DNA of 64,000 nucleotides from Sialis fuliginosa (lineage: Eukaryota > Arthropoda > Insecta > Megaloptera > Sialidae). Below, piece after piece: positions 21,901 to 32,924 of this stretch. Below the pieces are notes generated by a model. It ran no database searches. It saw only the letters and a program-made list of their open reading frames with translations, and had not been told where the DNA came from. The DNA lies in NCBI GenBank assembly GCA_961205875.1, contig OY540813.1:14045001-14109000 (forward strand). The letters run 5' to 3'. The stretch's first letter is position 1. Each line of letters starts with the position of its first letter. The translations under genes and the position numbers were made by a program.

Positions 21901-23070
21901 ATACTAAATATTTGCGAATGTTTTTTATTCCCTTTGTTTTCATACATGAAACGCCACTGCATGTTTGTAGAGTATATGAGTAAATATACATATGTATATG
22001 TGTTGAAGAGAGCCTGTACACGTGTTAAGTTTTGCTTTTCGATGTTCTGTTTTGTTTTTTAAATAATGTTTATATACGTGGTTTTACAGAAATAAAAATT
22101 CAATGGGAAGTAACAAAACTTTATCTGGAATAATGTGTTTACTGCAGCCATTTTTGACGGAGATGTTTACTTCTTATAAAAGGTAGATAGGTTATATACA
22201 ACGACAAATTTTATGTTCTGTTGTAAAAATTGTTTATTTTCTTCTAGTTTATTTGGTATCCGTTATATTTATCTAGAAAATGAAATGTTGAAAGTTTAGG
22301 TAAATATAAATATTTGTTTATAAAAAATGTTCCTTAAAATAATCAACTTGTATATTACCGACAGGTGATTGTTATTATTATATCCTGCCATTAATTATCG
22401 TTTTAATTTATATATGTATATTTTTAATTGTGCTTGCCCTGGTTGCCCCGGGGCAAGTCTCCTTCCTAACAGTAATCCTCGTTTTTTTGGTCACATCACT
22501 ATTACAACTATCTTTGATTATTATTCTTTTTATTTCAATATATTTTTTATAAGAAAATATCAATTGTGAAATTCCTTAACACAGACCAGCTGTAAATTAA
22601 TTATAATATTCAAACTAATTCTTTGGCCTTATTTTTTATTATAGTGAAAGAAACATTGAAATCGGTTAAGTAATTTTTGTGCCAAGCCGGGACAAATAAT
22701 TGTATATTTTCAGGAAATGACGTCTTGTAAAACTTATATTTGTATGTTACTCTTCAAATTAAGTAAAACTGTAAATCCAAATTACAAAGAATATAATCCA
22801 CATTAGTAATTACCATGGTACGTGAATTAATGAGAGATAAAATTAGAATGTTTCAGTTATACTGAACGCAAAAAAAACATTAAAAACCTCAGCGGTGAGG
22901 GAATGGTAACAAAATTGATTACTGGCTCTTACATATTCCGATACTAATCCTTGAAAATCCTGTTTTTCTAACACCCCTGGAATAGGGGATGATTTGTGCT
23001 GAGTGTGTGAACACTAAACACAGGCTCGGATTAAGTTTGGTTGTTATTTGTATTTACCATTAACTTATTA
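18979..23070. other. AT-rich non-coding region upstream of the neuroligin exons
   Basis: No exon could be supported. Around 19285-19320 and 19675-19760 there are AACCCGAACC-rich patches resembling decayed hAT subterminal repeats. A hAT-type pair of ends lies at 21634-21959. At about 22360-22720 is a decayed non-LTR tail with ATCGGTTAAGTAATTTTTGT. Confidence 0.5.
21634..21959. mobile_element. Possible hAT-like non-autonomous element
   Basis: Left end CAGTGGCGTTTTTCGTTT faces right end ATGAAACGCCACTG. The 326-bp spacing suits a MITE. No matching 8-bp duplication is visible, so the element is old or the ends belong to different copies. Similar CAGTGGCGT ends occur at 39359, 40531 and, inverted, at 40498 and 41810. 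Confidence 0.4.
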
Positions 23071-23078
23071 TTTAATGC

Positions 23079-23160
23079 TTTTGACGTGAATATAGTCTAG
23101 TGTTTAACGCCAGCTAGGTACTGGGGGGGGGGGGGGGGGGGGTATTTTAGAAACTTGATG
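23079..23160 (+). repeat. Fragment of the GACGTGAATA repeat family with a poly(G) expansion
   Basis: The segment TTTTGACGTGAATATAG to AGAAACTTGATGTAACG is a shorter direct relative of 24569-24640. A run of 20 G (23123-23142) occupies the place where the other copy reads GGGTCGG. Confidence 0.55.
23123..23142 (+). repeat. Poly(G) tract of 20 bases
   Basis: An uninterrupted run of 20 G in an AT-rich setting. It could form a quadruplex; length may be uncertain because homopolymers are error-prone in sequencing. A shorter 12-G run is at 26224-26235. Confidence 0.9.
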
Positions 23161-23444
23161 TAACGTTTTCGTCAGCAGCGCGTTAAACTCGTTAAGTTAA
23201 ACGCGCTGCTGTTTGATAAAAAGGGTTCTTACTTAGTATACTGCTTACAAATAAATTTTCAGATTTTATAAAGTAGTTGCAACATTTTTACAAAAATAAA
23301 GCCGCCCCTGCGCCAAACGCTAACGAAAATAGCTGACTGACGGCAGGCTGTATCTCTACACCATAAATGTGACGTAATATCAAAAAATCAGCTTTATAAA
23401 GTAGTTGCAATTTTTGTCGCTCATCTCTCGGACTATTAGTACAT

Positions 23445-23957
23445 ACTATACACTACCGTATTTTTCTGTGTACCAAAACTTTATTGTCAGTGCGTTCGAA
23501 GAGACCGTTTTGAGGGTTCCGTACCTCAAAAAAAAGGAACGCTTTGTTGTACGTTTGTCTGTCTATCTATCTGTTAATACCCTTTTTCTCAGGAACGGCT
23601 AGAAGTATCAAGTTGGAATCAATATCAAATACTAAAGTTCTACAGCCTCATAGTCCTGTAAAAATTCCAGTTTCTAACTCAATGTAATAAAAAGATACAG
23701 CTTTTCATAGCGTATTTTGATTTTGACAGACTGACCGACTCACTGATTATCAAAACCTAAAGGGTTACTTCTCGTTGACCTAGAATCTTGAAATTTATTA
23801 TTTGAAATTATTTTTAACTTGATACCTCTAGCCGTTCCTGAGAAAAGGGGTCTTGACGGACAGACAGATAGACAAATAGACAACAAAGTGATCCTATAAG
23901 GTTTTTGATACACAGAAAAATATACCTGGTTCCAATCTTTTGGACGGTAATGTATAC
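23445..23957. mobile_element. Foldback repeat of the GGGTTCCGTACCTC family
   Basis: Left sequences (ACCGTATTTTTCTGTGTACC, AACGCTTTGTTGTACGTTTG, TCAGGAACGGCTAGAAGTA) recur inverted on the right (GATACACAGAAAAATATACC, GACAACAAAGTGATCC, TACCTCTAGCCGTTCCTGA). The centre carries TCCTGTAAAAATTCCAG. The GGGTTCCGTACCTC block is widespread in insect genomes. A partial relative of the centre lies at 46915-47030. No coding sequence remains. Confidence 0.65.
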
Positions 23958-24568
23958 CTGTATACAAATTCACATAGAACTTATAATTCTGTTTTGAAAC
24001 TTATAAATTAATTGGCTATTAAGTATTAATTAATATTGAAATCTTATTTGTAAAATAATGATATTTTTTTGTAAAAAGTACAGACTATAGACATTGTGTA
24101 CGTATTGTTTATGTTTCTTTATATTCAAAAGAATAATTTCAACTAAATAACAAATTGTTAGATAACGAATGCTTTTTCAAAAAACAACAATTTCATTAAC
24201 AGTGTTTTGAGAAAATGTATTGAAATAAATTATCTACTGATTGAACGAAGCAATTAATTAAAATTCTTCCTTTTTGCACAATGACTTTTTGTAAAGCCTG
24301 CACTGTTGAATGCGAGTTCTTTGGCGGAAAGATTTTGTAGTCGATAATAAGTTACTTCGAAATAGGATTAATGATAACACGGTGCTTTTAAAAGCAGTTT
24401 ATAAATTACATGGTTTTGTGTGAATGGTGTTGACACGCAGTTTGCTTAACGTAAAATGGTATTAGTTTTACATTAATATGATTGATTTATTTAAAATTGT
24501 TGTGAAAATATCATACTTTTAGATGTACGGTACAAAATTGTTTCTAATATTCAATGTTATACTAATAT

Positions 24569-25030
24569 TTTTTTGACGTGAATAACCTTTATTGTTTTAC
24601 TCCAGATACTGGGTCGGTATTTCAGAAACTTGATGTAACGCGCTGAGATCAGTTTGCGCGCTAGCAAAAATTTTTAATCAGTGTTTCTCGACACTCATAG
24701 AGCAGCTACCACGCGGATTTTGATCTAAAATTAAAGATTTCGATTAAATATACGTGATACAAGTACAAATCAAAACATTTAACCAGTTTTAATTAGTGAA
24801 AAATTTCATACTATAAAAAAATAACAAAAAAATTAAATTTTGCATTTCCACGATTGAGCTTGTAAATATCAATTGATTGACTTGAAATAAAAATAACATA
24901 TAATAATAAATTCTCTAAGGCGTAAAGTTTTTAGTTTTTTGACTAAAGTGTTATTTAACCCCACTGATACGTATTCACGTCAATCCCTCGAATGTGCATC
25001 CCGACACAGTCACACCCATTTTTTATTATT
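24569..25030 (+). repeat. Interspersed repeat, partner of 12820-13150
   Basis: It begins TTTTTTTGACGTGAATAACC and ends with GTCAATCCCTCGAATGTGCA and CCCGACACAGTCACACCC. The same blocks occur inverted at 12820-13150, and its first 70 bp resemble 23079-23160. It is a non-coding, old copy of unknown class. Confidence 0.55.
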
Positions 25031-27350
25031 ATTATTTAATTAATAAAATTTAATGTTAAATTGTAAGTTAACCTTACAAAAATTTACTAACAATAAGCAT
25101 TATATTTTGATATTTACCATATAGATACATATGTATGTATGTATGTTTGTATGATAATAGTCATTGAAACTTTTAAATGTGTCTTTACCGTTTTATGATA
25201 AAATACTGATATAAGAAAAATTATAGTTCTTATAATTAATTATATGAGTACAAGAATATATTTTATTATTTTTACGCCCATGAGAATAATAAGGTATGAT
25301 TTTCCTTTCAATAAGGATTTTAAATCCTGAAAAGAAGAATTGAAAGTTATTAACAACATTTAAATTTCTCGAGAGTCTGTATTAAAACAAAGAATGTAAT
25401 TCTCATACGTCTACAAATTCAAATTTACTTTATTTGAAAACACTTTTGCGTGAAATTGAAAAAATACATTAAAACACAAAGTAGAAAATTTAGAGATCAA
25501 TCGAGAGAGAGAAAGTCTACGGAGAATAAAGTCGATTCGAATATTGGAATATCGTGTTGGCTTCCCGTGGTTGCCATGGCGACCGATACACTTCACAACA
25601 TTTGATATTATTTGAAGTTTCCGTATTAGATTCCTTATGGGATTACCATTAATTGTTTTTATTTAAAAATTTATAGCGACGGATAAATTTTTTGACATTT
25701 TAGGTTAAAAGGATCAACTGACATGATTTTATTGAGTTTTCAATGAAATTATTTTTTATAAACGTGTATATTCCTATATTTTGCGAGAGAGATAATTATT
25801 ATATAATCTGTTGGGGATTTGAAGACAGTTTACGTTAAAAATTTATTTTCTGTATTATTCATACATGAAAATCACAAAATAATGAGTTTATATTATGAAG
25901 TTTACACTGACAAAGGTCTAAATCATTTCAAGTATATTACTTCAGACAAATAATTGTACAGTGTATTCCTAAGGTTTACCATTGTCTGAAGTAGAAGTGT
26001 TGTGTTTTGGAAAAATATAATGATATGTTATTTTTCACGGGCTCTATTTCAATAACTATTTATGGTACAATAATTTTTATAAAACACTATTTTGTTCAAA
26101 ATTTTATCAGCTTTAAGATTTATAAAACCAATTTACCCTAAAACTGATAGCTGGTATTCCGAAATAACTGATCATAGACAGTTTTGTAAACCCCTAGAAA
26201 GTTATGCACCCCACTTTGAAGGTGGGGGGGGGGGGTAGTTATCACCATGTTCTATACATCAAAATCTATCTATCTGACGATTGGACTAAATTTAAATATG
26301 TAATTTTTTTACATTTCAAATTAATAATAATTAATATTTGTCCAAATGCTTCTATACACTTCTAGTTTAACCATATAAGATAAGCAATTTATCCTTAGTT
26401 TTGTCAATAATAATGAAATATTTATAACATTGGATCCTTTATACTCAGAAGTCAAGAATCATTTCACAAACATCGACCGAGGAAGTTTTAAAGGTTGTAT
26501 TTATAAAAAGTAATATAAAGACTGAATATTTTAAAGACTCAAGAAATTATACATTATGTTAAACAGAAATTATTAATTTAAGATAACTATAATACGATTT
26601 CGACTGGAATAAAATTGAACAGAATATTTTTATAATGGATCAGAGTACCTATTTGTATAATAATCTCAAGGTAGCTATTAAATATTCTTATGAATATAAT
26701 TCTATGTATTTGCAAATATTAAAATGTATACGTTCAGTGAGCCGTTTTTTAAGATAAGGTAATAAAAAATAAATAATGTATGATAGAAATATCCGCTTAC
26801 GGTCTTAAATATTAATTTAAAACTTTTATATTTTATAAAAGAAAAAAATTTCGTGAGTTTTGTAACATGTTTTATTTTTATACATTAAATAAATACAATG
26901 AAATATTAATTGTGAAAAATGGATGTTATTTTAATATAATTATAACCAATTCTAATAAATTATGTATAGCTAGAAGATAAAAAGATTTTACTAAATTATT
27001 TATTAAACAAAACAATGTAAAATTGTAACAGCCAGTTAGGTTAGGTGTGCTAGTGTTTTTGCTTGTAAAGAAGGAAAATCAGTGGATACTGGGGCACAGT
27101 GTGTATAGAATAAGGTAGTTCTAGTACCGCCTGAGTCACCAACCTTTGAGTTCTGAGTCTGATAAGTATCTTCTGTCTGAATCACCTCAAGGCAATTTCC
27201 TTTCTCACCATATCTGGCGATGGCATTGTATTGTTTTATTCGTTATATATATATGTATATATTTCTATCAAAGCCAATAGAGGGAAGCAAAGTTTCATAG
27301 TAAAGATAATTTTAAATATATATTATGTAATATGTACTTACACTAATTGC
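25031..27350. other. AT-rich non-coding stretch
   Basis: No exon or complete transposon is visible. A 12-G run at 26224-26235, preceded by CACCCCACTTTGAAGGTGGG, can form a hairpin. Around 25500-25600 the composition is more balanced, with CGTGGTTGCCATGGCGACCG, but no frame is supported. Confidence 0.5.
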
Positions 27351-27354
27351 ATAC

Positions 27355-28190
27355 TCCAAGCTATGGCTTGGAGTGTGTTCTATTATCGTCCTATTTTTTT
27401 TTCGTATGTATATACATTGATTAAGTTAGCATTATATATTAAATTTCTTTAGTAACCTACTTAAAAGTTTACATTCTATGAAAGAGAACATTACATTCTC
27501 TATATTTACTTAGTTTAATGTCGATTGGTTTTAATTTTCTCTTATAAATAAAGTTCAATTTGCCGAAAAATTGAAATTTTTAAGTAATAAATTAATTTAT
27601 TATAATAGGACCCTATAAACTCAGCCAAATCGGATAACTAGAAGTTAGAAAATGTTCAGTTTACTTAAGTGGAAAACTATATTTTTGAAAAAATGTATTG
27701 TGAAATATTTAGTTATTTTGATAGTTAAAAAAATATCTGCCGAGAAGTGCCACCAATGCAACTGACAAACTGACATCATAATCTGTTGTATTTTAAAATT
27801 ATTTTATTCAAAGGTATGACTTTTTTGAAAATTACAATGATTGAATGTTTATCTTGAGTTCTGTTTTATATCTATTATTACTGTATCAGACATTTTTAAA
27901 GTATGTTTTTTTGTTGAAATTAAATATTTTTAATTCTGAAATATTATAACTGTACGACTAACGTATTATGATAAATATAAGTATTATTTATTATTTGTGG
28001 AATACTTTTTTCGGTTTTTGTATTTATTTATTCTTTCGTGACGGATCAGGGTAAGAAAAAATATAATTATTAGGTGAGGTTATGTCATTTATTTATTATG
28101 TTTAAAATTAACCTTATTAATTAATACATTTTAAAAAGTTTGAGGGGAGTGCATTTTAAGGCCAAGCCATACTATTTTTAACTATAATTT
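27355..28190 (+). repeat. Copy 1 of a direct duplication of about 0.8 kb
   Basis: Blocks TAAATTTCTTTAGTAACCTA, TTTGGTTTTAATTTTCT-like sequence, AATTACAATGATTGAATG and TTATTAATTAATACATTTTA recur in the same order at 29340-30200. The copies are clearly diverged by substitutions and indels. This is either an old tandem duplication or two copies of one unknown transposon. Confidence 0.6.
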
Positions 28191-28330
28191 TATAATTATA
28201 AATTATATAACGTTAAAATATAATAATTTATTATAAAATATTTTAAAAATGAACATTTTATTAATCTTATAAAATCTGTGGATCTTGGCTTCTGAGTGTA
28301 AGCCGCGTCGGTTTGGTCGTGTTATCGGCC

Positions 28331-28372
28331 AACGTTTCGTCACACATTGCAGTGGACATCTTCAGGGCTCTT
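28331..28372 (-). ncRNA. Hammerhead ribozyme-like core, probably degenerate
   Basis: Core blocks CUGAAGA and CGAAAC are present; position 7 of the core is variable in hammerheads, so A is allowed. Stem II has a bulged U, stem I only about three GC pairs and stem III at most two pairs. Short stem III is typical of the Penelope type. Activity is doubtful. Confidence 0.4.
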
Positions 28373-28396
28373 CTAAAAGTGCACTTTTAGAAGAGC
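28367..28396. repeat. Perfect 30-bp palindrome
   Basis: GCTCTTCTAAAAGTG is followed at once by its exact reverse complement, with no spacer. It directly abuts the hammerhead-like core, as if two inverted copies of the element end meet here. Confidence 0.9.
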
Positions 28397-29339
28397 AAAG
28401 ATCCATATCAAGATCACCGCGGAAGCCTCAAGACTTATAAAAGCTCTAAAAAAATAACACAAGTAGGTATCTTATAGAAAATATTGAATAATGTTACTTT
28501 AGTTTATAACCTTGATGGAATTTAGATTCTAACAGGCTATTTATTTTCGAATCCATATCAGTATAGAGGGGAATTATTTATGTGTACCTATATGAGATTG
28601 TAGAATATGGAAATATTGAAAAAAGGATGTAGTACGGAATATAAATGAAGATAGGAACTTGATGTTAGAAAATTGATATTGAAAACAAAGAAGTTGCAGT
28701 TTTACATACATGAATATTTTAAAATATTTATTATTTCAAACTTTTTTAAAGCGTTTATTAATTAATTACTCTCTGTTTTTGTATAATAAAGATTTATGGA
28801 TATCGTCAAATATTTATTTCATTCTATTTTTTAAAATATGTAAAATTAGTTATATTAAATTTAACAACAATATTTTTTTAAAATTTACGAAAACAAGTTT
28901 AGTTTTTCAAATTTTTATTAAAATTATTCTTTTTTGATTTTAGCACAATATCAAGGAGTATGATGGCTCGGGTAAATATACAAATTAATTACAAGAAATA
29001 TAACATTTAAAGTATTTTTTAAAATGCCTAAAGTATATGTAGGACAAAAATTTTGTGATTATAACAGTATATGTATGTTTTAAAACAAGGAATATCTTGT
29101 AATAATATCACCGACGATGAGAAGAAAATTACCTATACATGCTTTGATGAACCTTTTATCGAACGTGAACCTCCGTTGAAAATTAGATTTATTGTAGCAG
29201 TTACCAAAAGTGGTGGTACGAAGAATGTATTAACTAGCAACTTCAAGATTGTACATATAACTTTATATATGATAACCCAACCTCGTTGGACAAGTTAATT
29301 AATTTGTATGGTTTAAAAGAACGTATTTTTTTTGCAATA

Positions 29340-30200
29340 AAGATATAGTATCCAAGCAAGCTACCGGCTCGGATGTGTGTTTATTGTCGTACTATTTTTT
29401 TTGCGTATGTATATTGATTTAATTAACATTGTACCTTAAATTTCTTTAATAACTCACTTAAAAGTCTACATTTTCTGAAAGAAAACATTACAGGCTCCAT
29501 ATTTACTTAATTTAATATCGATTTGTTTTAATTTTCTGTCATAAAAATAAAAACAAAGTTCAATATGACCCTTTTTACCTATTTTTACACAACGGCAACA
29601 CGGTAGAGATCGCAAAACGTAATAAATTAACAGCAATCCTTTCGAATTTACTTAATCTATTTGCAGAATAGAGCCCAATTAAATCCCAGCTAAATCAGAG
29701 AACTAGAAATAAGGAAATTATAGTTAATTTAAGATTAAATATTATTTTTGAATAATTTAACCGTGAAATATATACTTACTCTAGAAGTTCCAAAAATATC
29801 CGCTCAAAGATAGCTACAACTCTCATATTATATGTAATAAGTATGTATTTTATTTATGTTATTCAAAAGTATGACTTTTTTGCAAATTACAATGATTGAA
29901 TGCTTATCTTGATTTCTGTTTCATTACGTTACTCGTACTTACAATGACTTACATCTTTAATCAAGACAAAATTTGGTAAGTTTGCATGAAATATTTATTT
30001 TATTTATTATTTTGAGATGGATCGATTTAAGAAAATAAAATTATTAATAAATAAGGTTTTAAATAATTATTTTTTATATAAAAATATAAGAGTACAGTTT
30101 TGAAAATTACCCCATTTTTTGTTAAATGACAATCTTATTAATTAATACATTTTAAAAAATTTAAGGGGTATGCATTTTATGACCAAGCCATGTTTTTTTA
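29340..30200 (+). repeat. Copy 2 of the direct duplication
   Basis: Same order of blocks as 27355-28190, ending with TATGCATTTTATGACCAAGC where copy 1 has GTGCATTTTAAGGCCAAGC. The roughly 1.2 kb between the copies is AT-rich, with a short unassigned open frame at 29071-29298. Confidence 0.6.
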
Positions 30201-30385
30201 TGTGTATTAATATGTCAAATGTCATGCGGTTAACACACACGTTTTTTTTGAAGACATGTTTATATTGTACATATGTACATCGTCAATTTGGCCCATTTTC
30301 TTTTAGATATGTATGTAGTTTTTTAATGGATTTATACAAAAATAATAACAATAATGCTTACAGTGTTAAGATGTATATAAAAGCT

Positions 30386-30562
30386 TTTGTCGGCATGTAT
30401 AGTGTCTGCGAGGACTTTTTAAGTAGAATTTTCGATATTGTCTTGACAAAAGTGAAGTGTGATCCCATAGTGTTGTGTCAAGGAGTATTGGAGCACGGAA
30501 GGTTCACAATGGATATTTTCAAGCAGCATTGTTCTTCGACAAGTCTTCAAAAGCTTCTCTAA
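30386..30562 (+). other. Unassigned open stretch with regular cysteines, possible exon remnant
   Basis: The last part of a 130-codon frame has near-normal coding composition and reads MYSVCEDFLSRIFDIVLTKV then KCDPIVLCQGVLEHGRFTMD before a TAA after 30559. An AG just before the Cys codon (ATGTATAG) could be an acceptor. C-x16-C-x5-C with DPIVLC weakly recalls the end of saposin-B repeats. The first half of the frame is low-complexity and overlaps the duplicated repeat, so it is unlikely to be coding. I do not recognise the gene. TCAAGGAGTAT also occurs near 28954. Confidence 0.25.
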
Positions 30563-30831
30563 CCTCTGATAGTGTCATGGATAATGAAATCGATATATTA
30601 CGATATTTAGATGCATAAAAAGTAAAAATTACTATTACGTATACAGGTTGGTCCGATATATATATATATATATTAGCTGATTCCTTGGCTCATTGTGAGT
30701 AAAAAATTGTACGAAAAGGGTGGAGGCGTCTATCTTCATCACCCTCTGAGCAACAGGTGTTTAAAAAGTGCCTTCAGAGTAGTACTTACAAACAAAGATT
30801 ATCTCTTAACTTCAAAAGTAACGTAACTATA

Positions 30832-30938
30832 CTCTATTTCATTTAAGAATGCAGTGATTGCCGGGGTTTTGACGGTACAAATCGTGCATTTTACCGTCAA
30901 AAAACATCGCAACTACTGCATTCTTAAATGAAATAGAG
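30832..30938. mobile_element. 107-bp TA-flanked hairpin MITE
   Basis: CTCTATTTCATTTAAGAATG faces its inverted copy at the other end, with TA at 30830-30831 and 30939-30940. Inner arms GTTTTGACGGTA and TACCGTCAAAA pair too, so nearly the whole element folds into one hairpin. Tc1/mariner-type MITE is the simplest reading. Confidence 0.85.
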
Positions 30939-31319
30939 TAGGTATAGAGCAACAAATTAACATATTTTTCAGTATCAGCGTTATTGCTCATCGAAGTAAA
31001 AAAATATAATTATTTTTTTGAAATTTTTTATGAAAATGCCATTTTTTCCCAAAAGTACATACAATATGTGGTATTTTTTATCATTATTTTGGTCTGTCAT
31101 AATGTTACCTACAAACTCACCAAAAAATTTTGGACCTGTGACTTACAGTTTTCCAGTTATAAATTTATCTAAATTAATCCCCAAAGTGACTATTTTGATA
31201 CCTACCCTGTTAAATGAAACAGTCATAAGCATTGATACATTCTGTGAGTTAAATCGAAATATTGAAATACCTATTGAATCAGAGTCAATTGAACCTCAAA
31301 TCATAATGTTCTCACAGTA

Positions 31320-32229
31320 AGATTTTCAATGTACATTTTACTTTAAATTTTAAATACGTATTCGAATATGTAGAATCCCATTGAAAACTACTCTATCACA
31401 CATATTTAAATGCAAAGAAAAAAAGAAATAAGCGTGAACATAACTACGGGTAACATGCATTGAAATAAAATCAAATAAATATAAAAAAAAAATTCAAGTA
31501 CATTTTCTCATGAAGGAATGTTAACGTGTCCTTACAGTAAAGGTTTTCCCCTGAACACAATTTTCTTCTATCTGCTCAACGAAAAGCCCTGAATAAACTG
31601 ATTCAATTTAAAGGAAACTCAGATTTGAATAATGTTTTTGGTGGCATTCGGTTCAACGCAAGAGTACCGGTATACAAGTGGGTGGCAGACAGTGGAGGGG
31701 GCATCGTTATTTCAATATTCTTTGACTCATTAAACCAAGGCTCGGTTTTGTACCCAGGTATCTCGATTCATTAATTTTCGTACGAAATAATACATGAAAT
31801 AAATCAAATGGTAGAGGTTCTTTGTTTTCAACTTAAGACGAGCTTTTACTTTTCCTCATGTCATATTATTTTTGTTTTCATGTGTAGTATTAAATCATTT
31901 TTCCTTTTAATGGGAATGTTATGGATTTATTTATATATACCTACATGCAATTATAATGCTTGTTTTAACGTAAATGAAATAATGTATGTTTATGTAAACG
32001 CTGATGTTGTAAAAACAACATTTGTTAATTTTATGTTTATCATTATTCAGAGTCGTTATATTTGTTTTGTTCATGTTTGTTTACATAATTTTATATAATA
32101 TAATTATAATGTTACCAGTATCGGATTTAAGTACAATCTAAATTTTGTATGTTTGTTCCCGGTCATAATCAATATTGCCTTTTATACAGGAACAACATTT
32201 TAGTTTTTGCTGTTCAATGTATCCGACCT
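31320..32229. other. Non-coding stretch, nothing specific recognised
   Basis: Around 31520-31780 composition is somewhat more balanced (for example CAAGAGTACCGGTATACAAG), but no open frame, splice pair or repeat ends could be supported. Confidence 0.4.
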
Positions 32230-32245
32230 TATTGATGGTAACTAG

Positions 32246-32279
32246 AATATAAAGTTGCACTGTCTTGCAACTTTATATT
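32246..32279. repeat. Perfect 14-bp stem hairpin
   Basis: AATATAAAGTTGCA, a CTGTCT loop, then the exact reverse complement. It is isolated and too short for a MITE or a microRNA precursor; its role is unknown. Confidence 0.8.
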
Positions 32280-32377
32280 TATATACATATGACTAAACAC
32301 TGTTTGTATGCAAACAACTAAAAAATTTGTTGCTCTAGTGATTTCAATTTGTTCTCGCAATAATGCGAAATTGTTAC

Positions 32378-32715
32378 AAGTAAAAAAACATCTGCCAAGT
32401 AAATGCACAGTGCTTCTTAGTGCTAATTTCACCAAAGGTAGTTAATTATAGAACAAGTAATTTAAATAAAAACCGATATTGTTCAGATGAATTGCTTGGT
32501 ATTGGTTTACCATTTAACTTTTACACAATTTTACTAAAAAATATTAGTTTGAAATTTAAGACGCACTTAAATATTTTTTCGTATATTTTCAATTTTTTTA
32601 AACAATCTAAATTTATGCAAAATGACATTTAATATGTCAAAGTAAATATCAATTTAAAAAACAAAACACGTTTTTTTAAAGCAAATTGAGATAACTCTTT
32701 GTAATTCAATTTGTC
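32378..32715 (+). repeat. Interspersed repeat, copy A (partner at 56905-57235)
   Basis: CATCTGCCAAGTAAATGCAC, GTGCTTCTTAGTGCTAA, TTTTACTAAAAAATA and AACAAAACACG occur in the same order in 56905-57235. The two copies are roughly alike over 330 bp. No end structure or coding is visible. Confidence 0.7.
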
Positions 32716-32732
32716 AATTACAAAAATAGTAA

Positions 32733-32921
32733 GGGTCGATCCACACTATCGTGCCGGTCCCGGTCCAGTCTCGCTCCAGTTAAATATTCGGTATAGTAAT
32801 ACTGTATCGGAGCGTGATCGGACCGAGACCGCCACGATACCTATAGTGTGCATGATTTAATTGTTTATTGTATATTTATATTTGATTGGAGTGAGACCGG
32901 ACCGATAGCCTGGATCGACCC
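32733..32921. mobile_element. Harbinger-like MITE (189 bp) with TAA duplication
   Basis: GGGTCGATCCACACTATCG faces TGGATCGACCC at the right end; TAA flanks both sides (32730-32732 and 32922-32924). Inner GC-rich arms (GGTCCCGGTCCAGTCTCGCT against GAGTGAGACCGGACC) also pair. A 3-bp TWA duplication is typical of PIF/Harbinger. Confidence 0.85.
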
Positions 32922-32924
32922 TAA

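Larger units (their letters stand above)
28275..28435 (-). mobile_element. Penelope-like element fragment with hammerhead-like core
   Basis: On the minus strand CTGAAGA (28365-28359) is followed by a GTCCAC/GTGTGAC stem and GAAACGTT (28338-28331), then GGCC that can pair with the upstream GCC. This fits the CUGANGA-stem-GAAA plan of hammerhead ribozymes found in Penelope-like elements, with one extra U before stem II. A perfect 30-bp palindrome (28367-28396) adjoins it. No reverse transcriptase is present. Confidence 0.5.
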
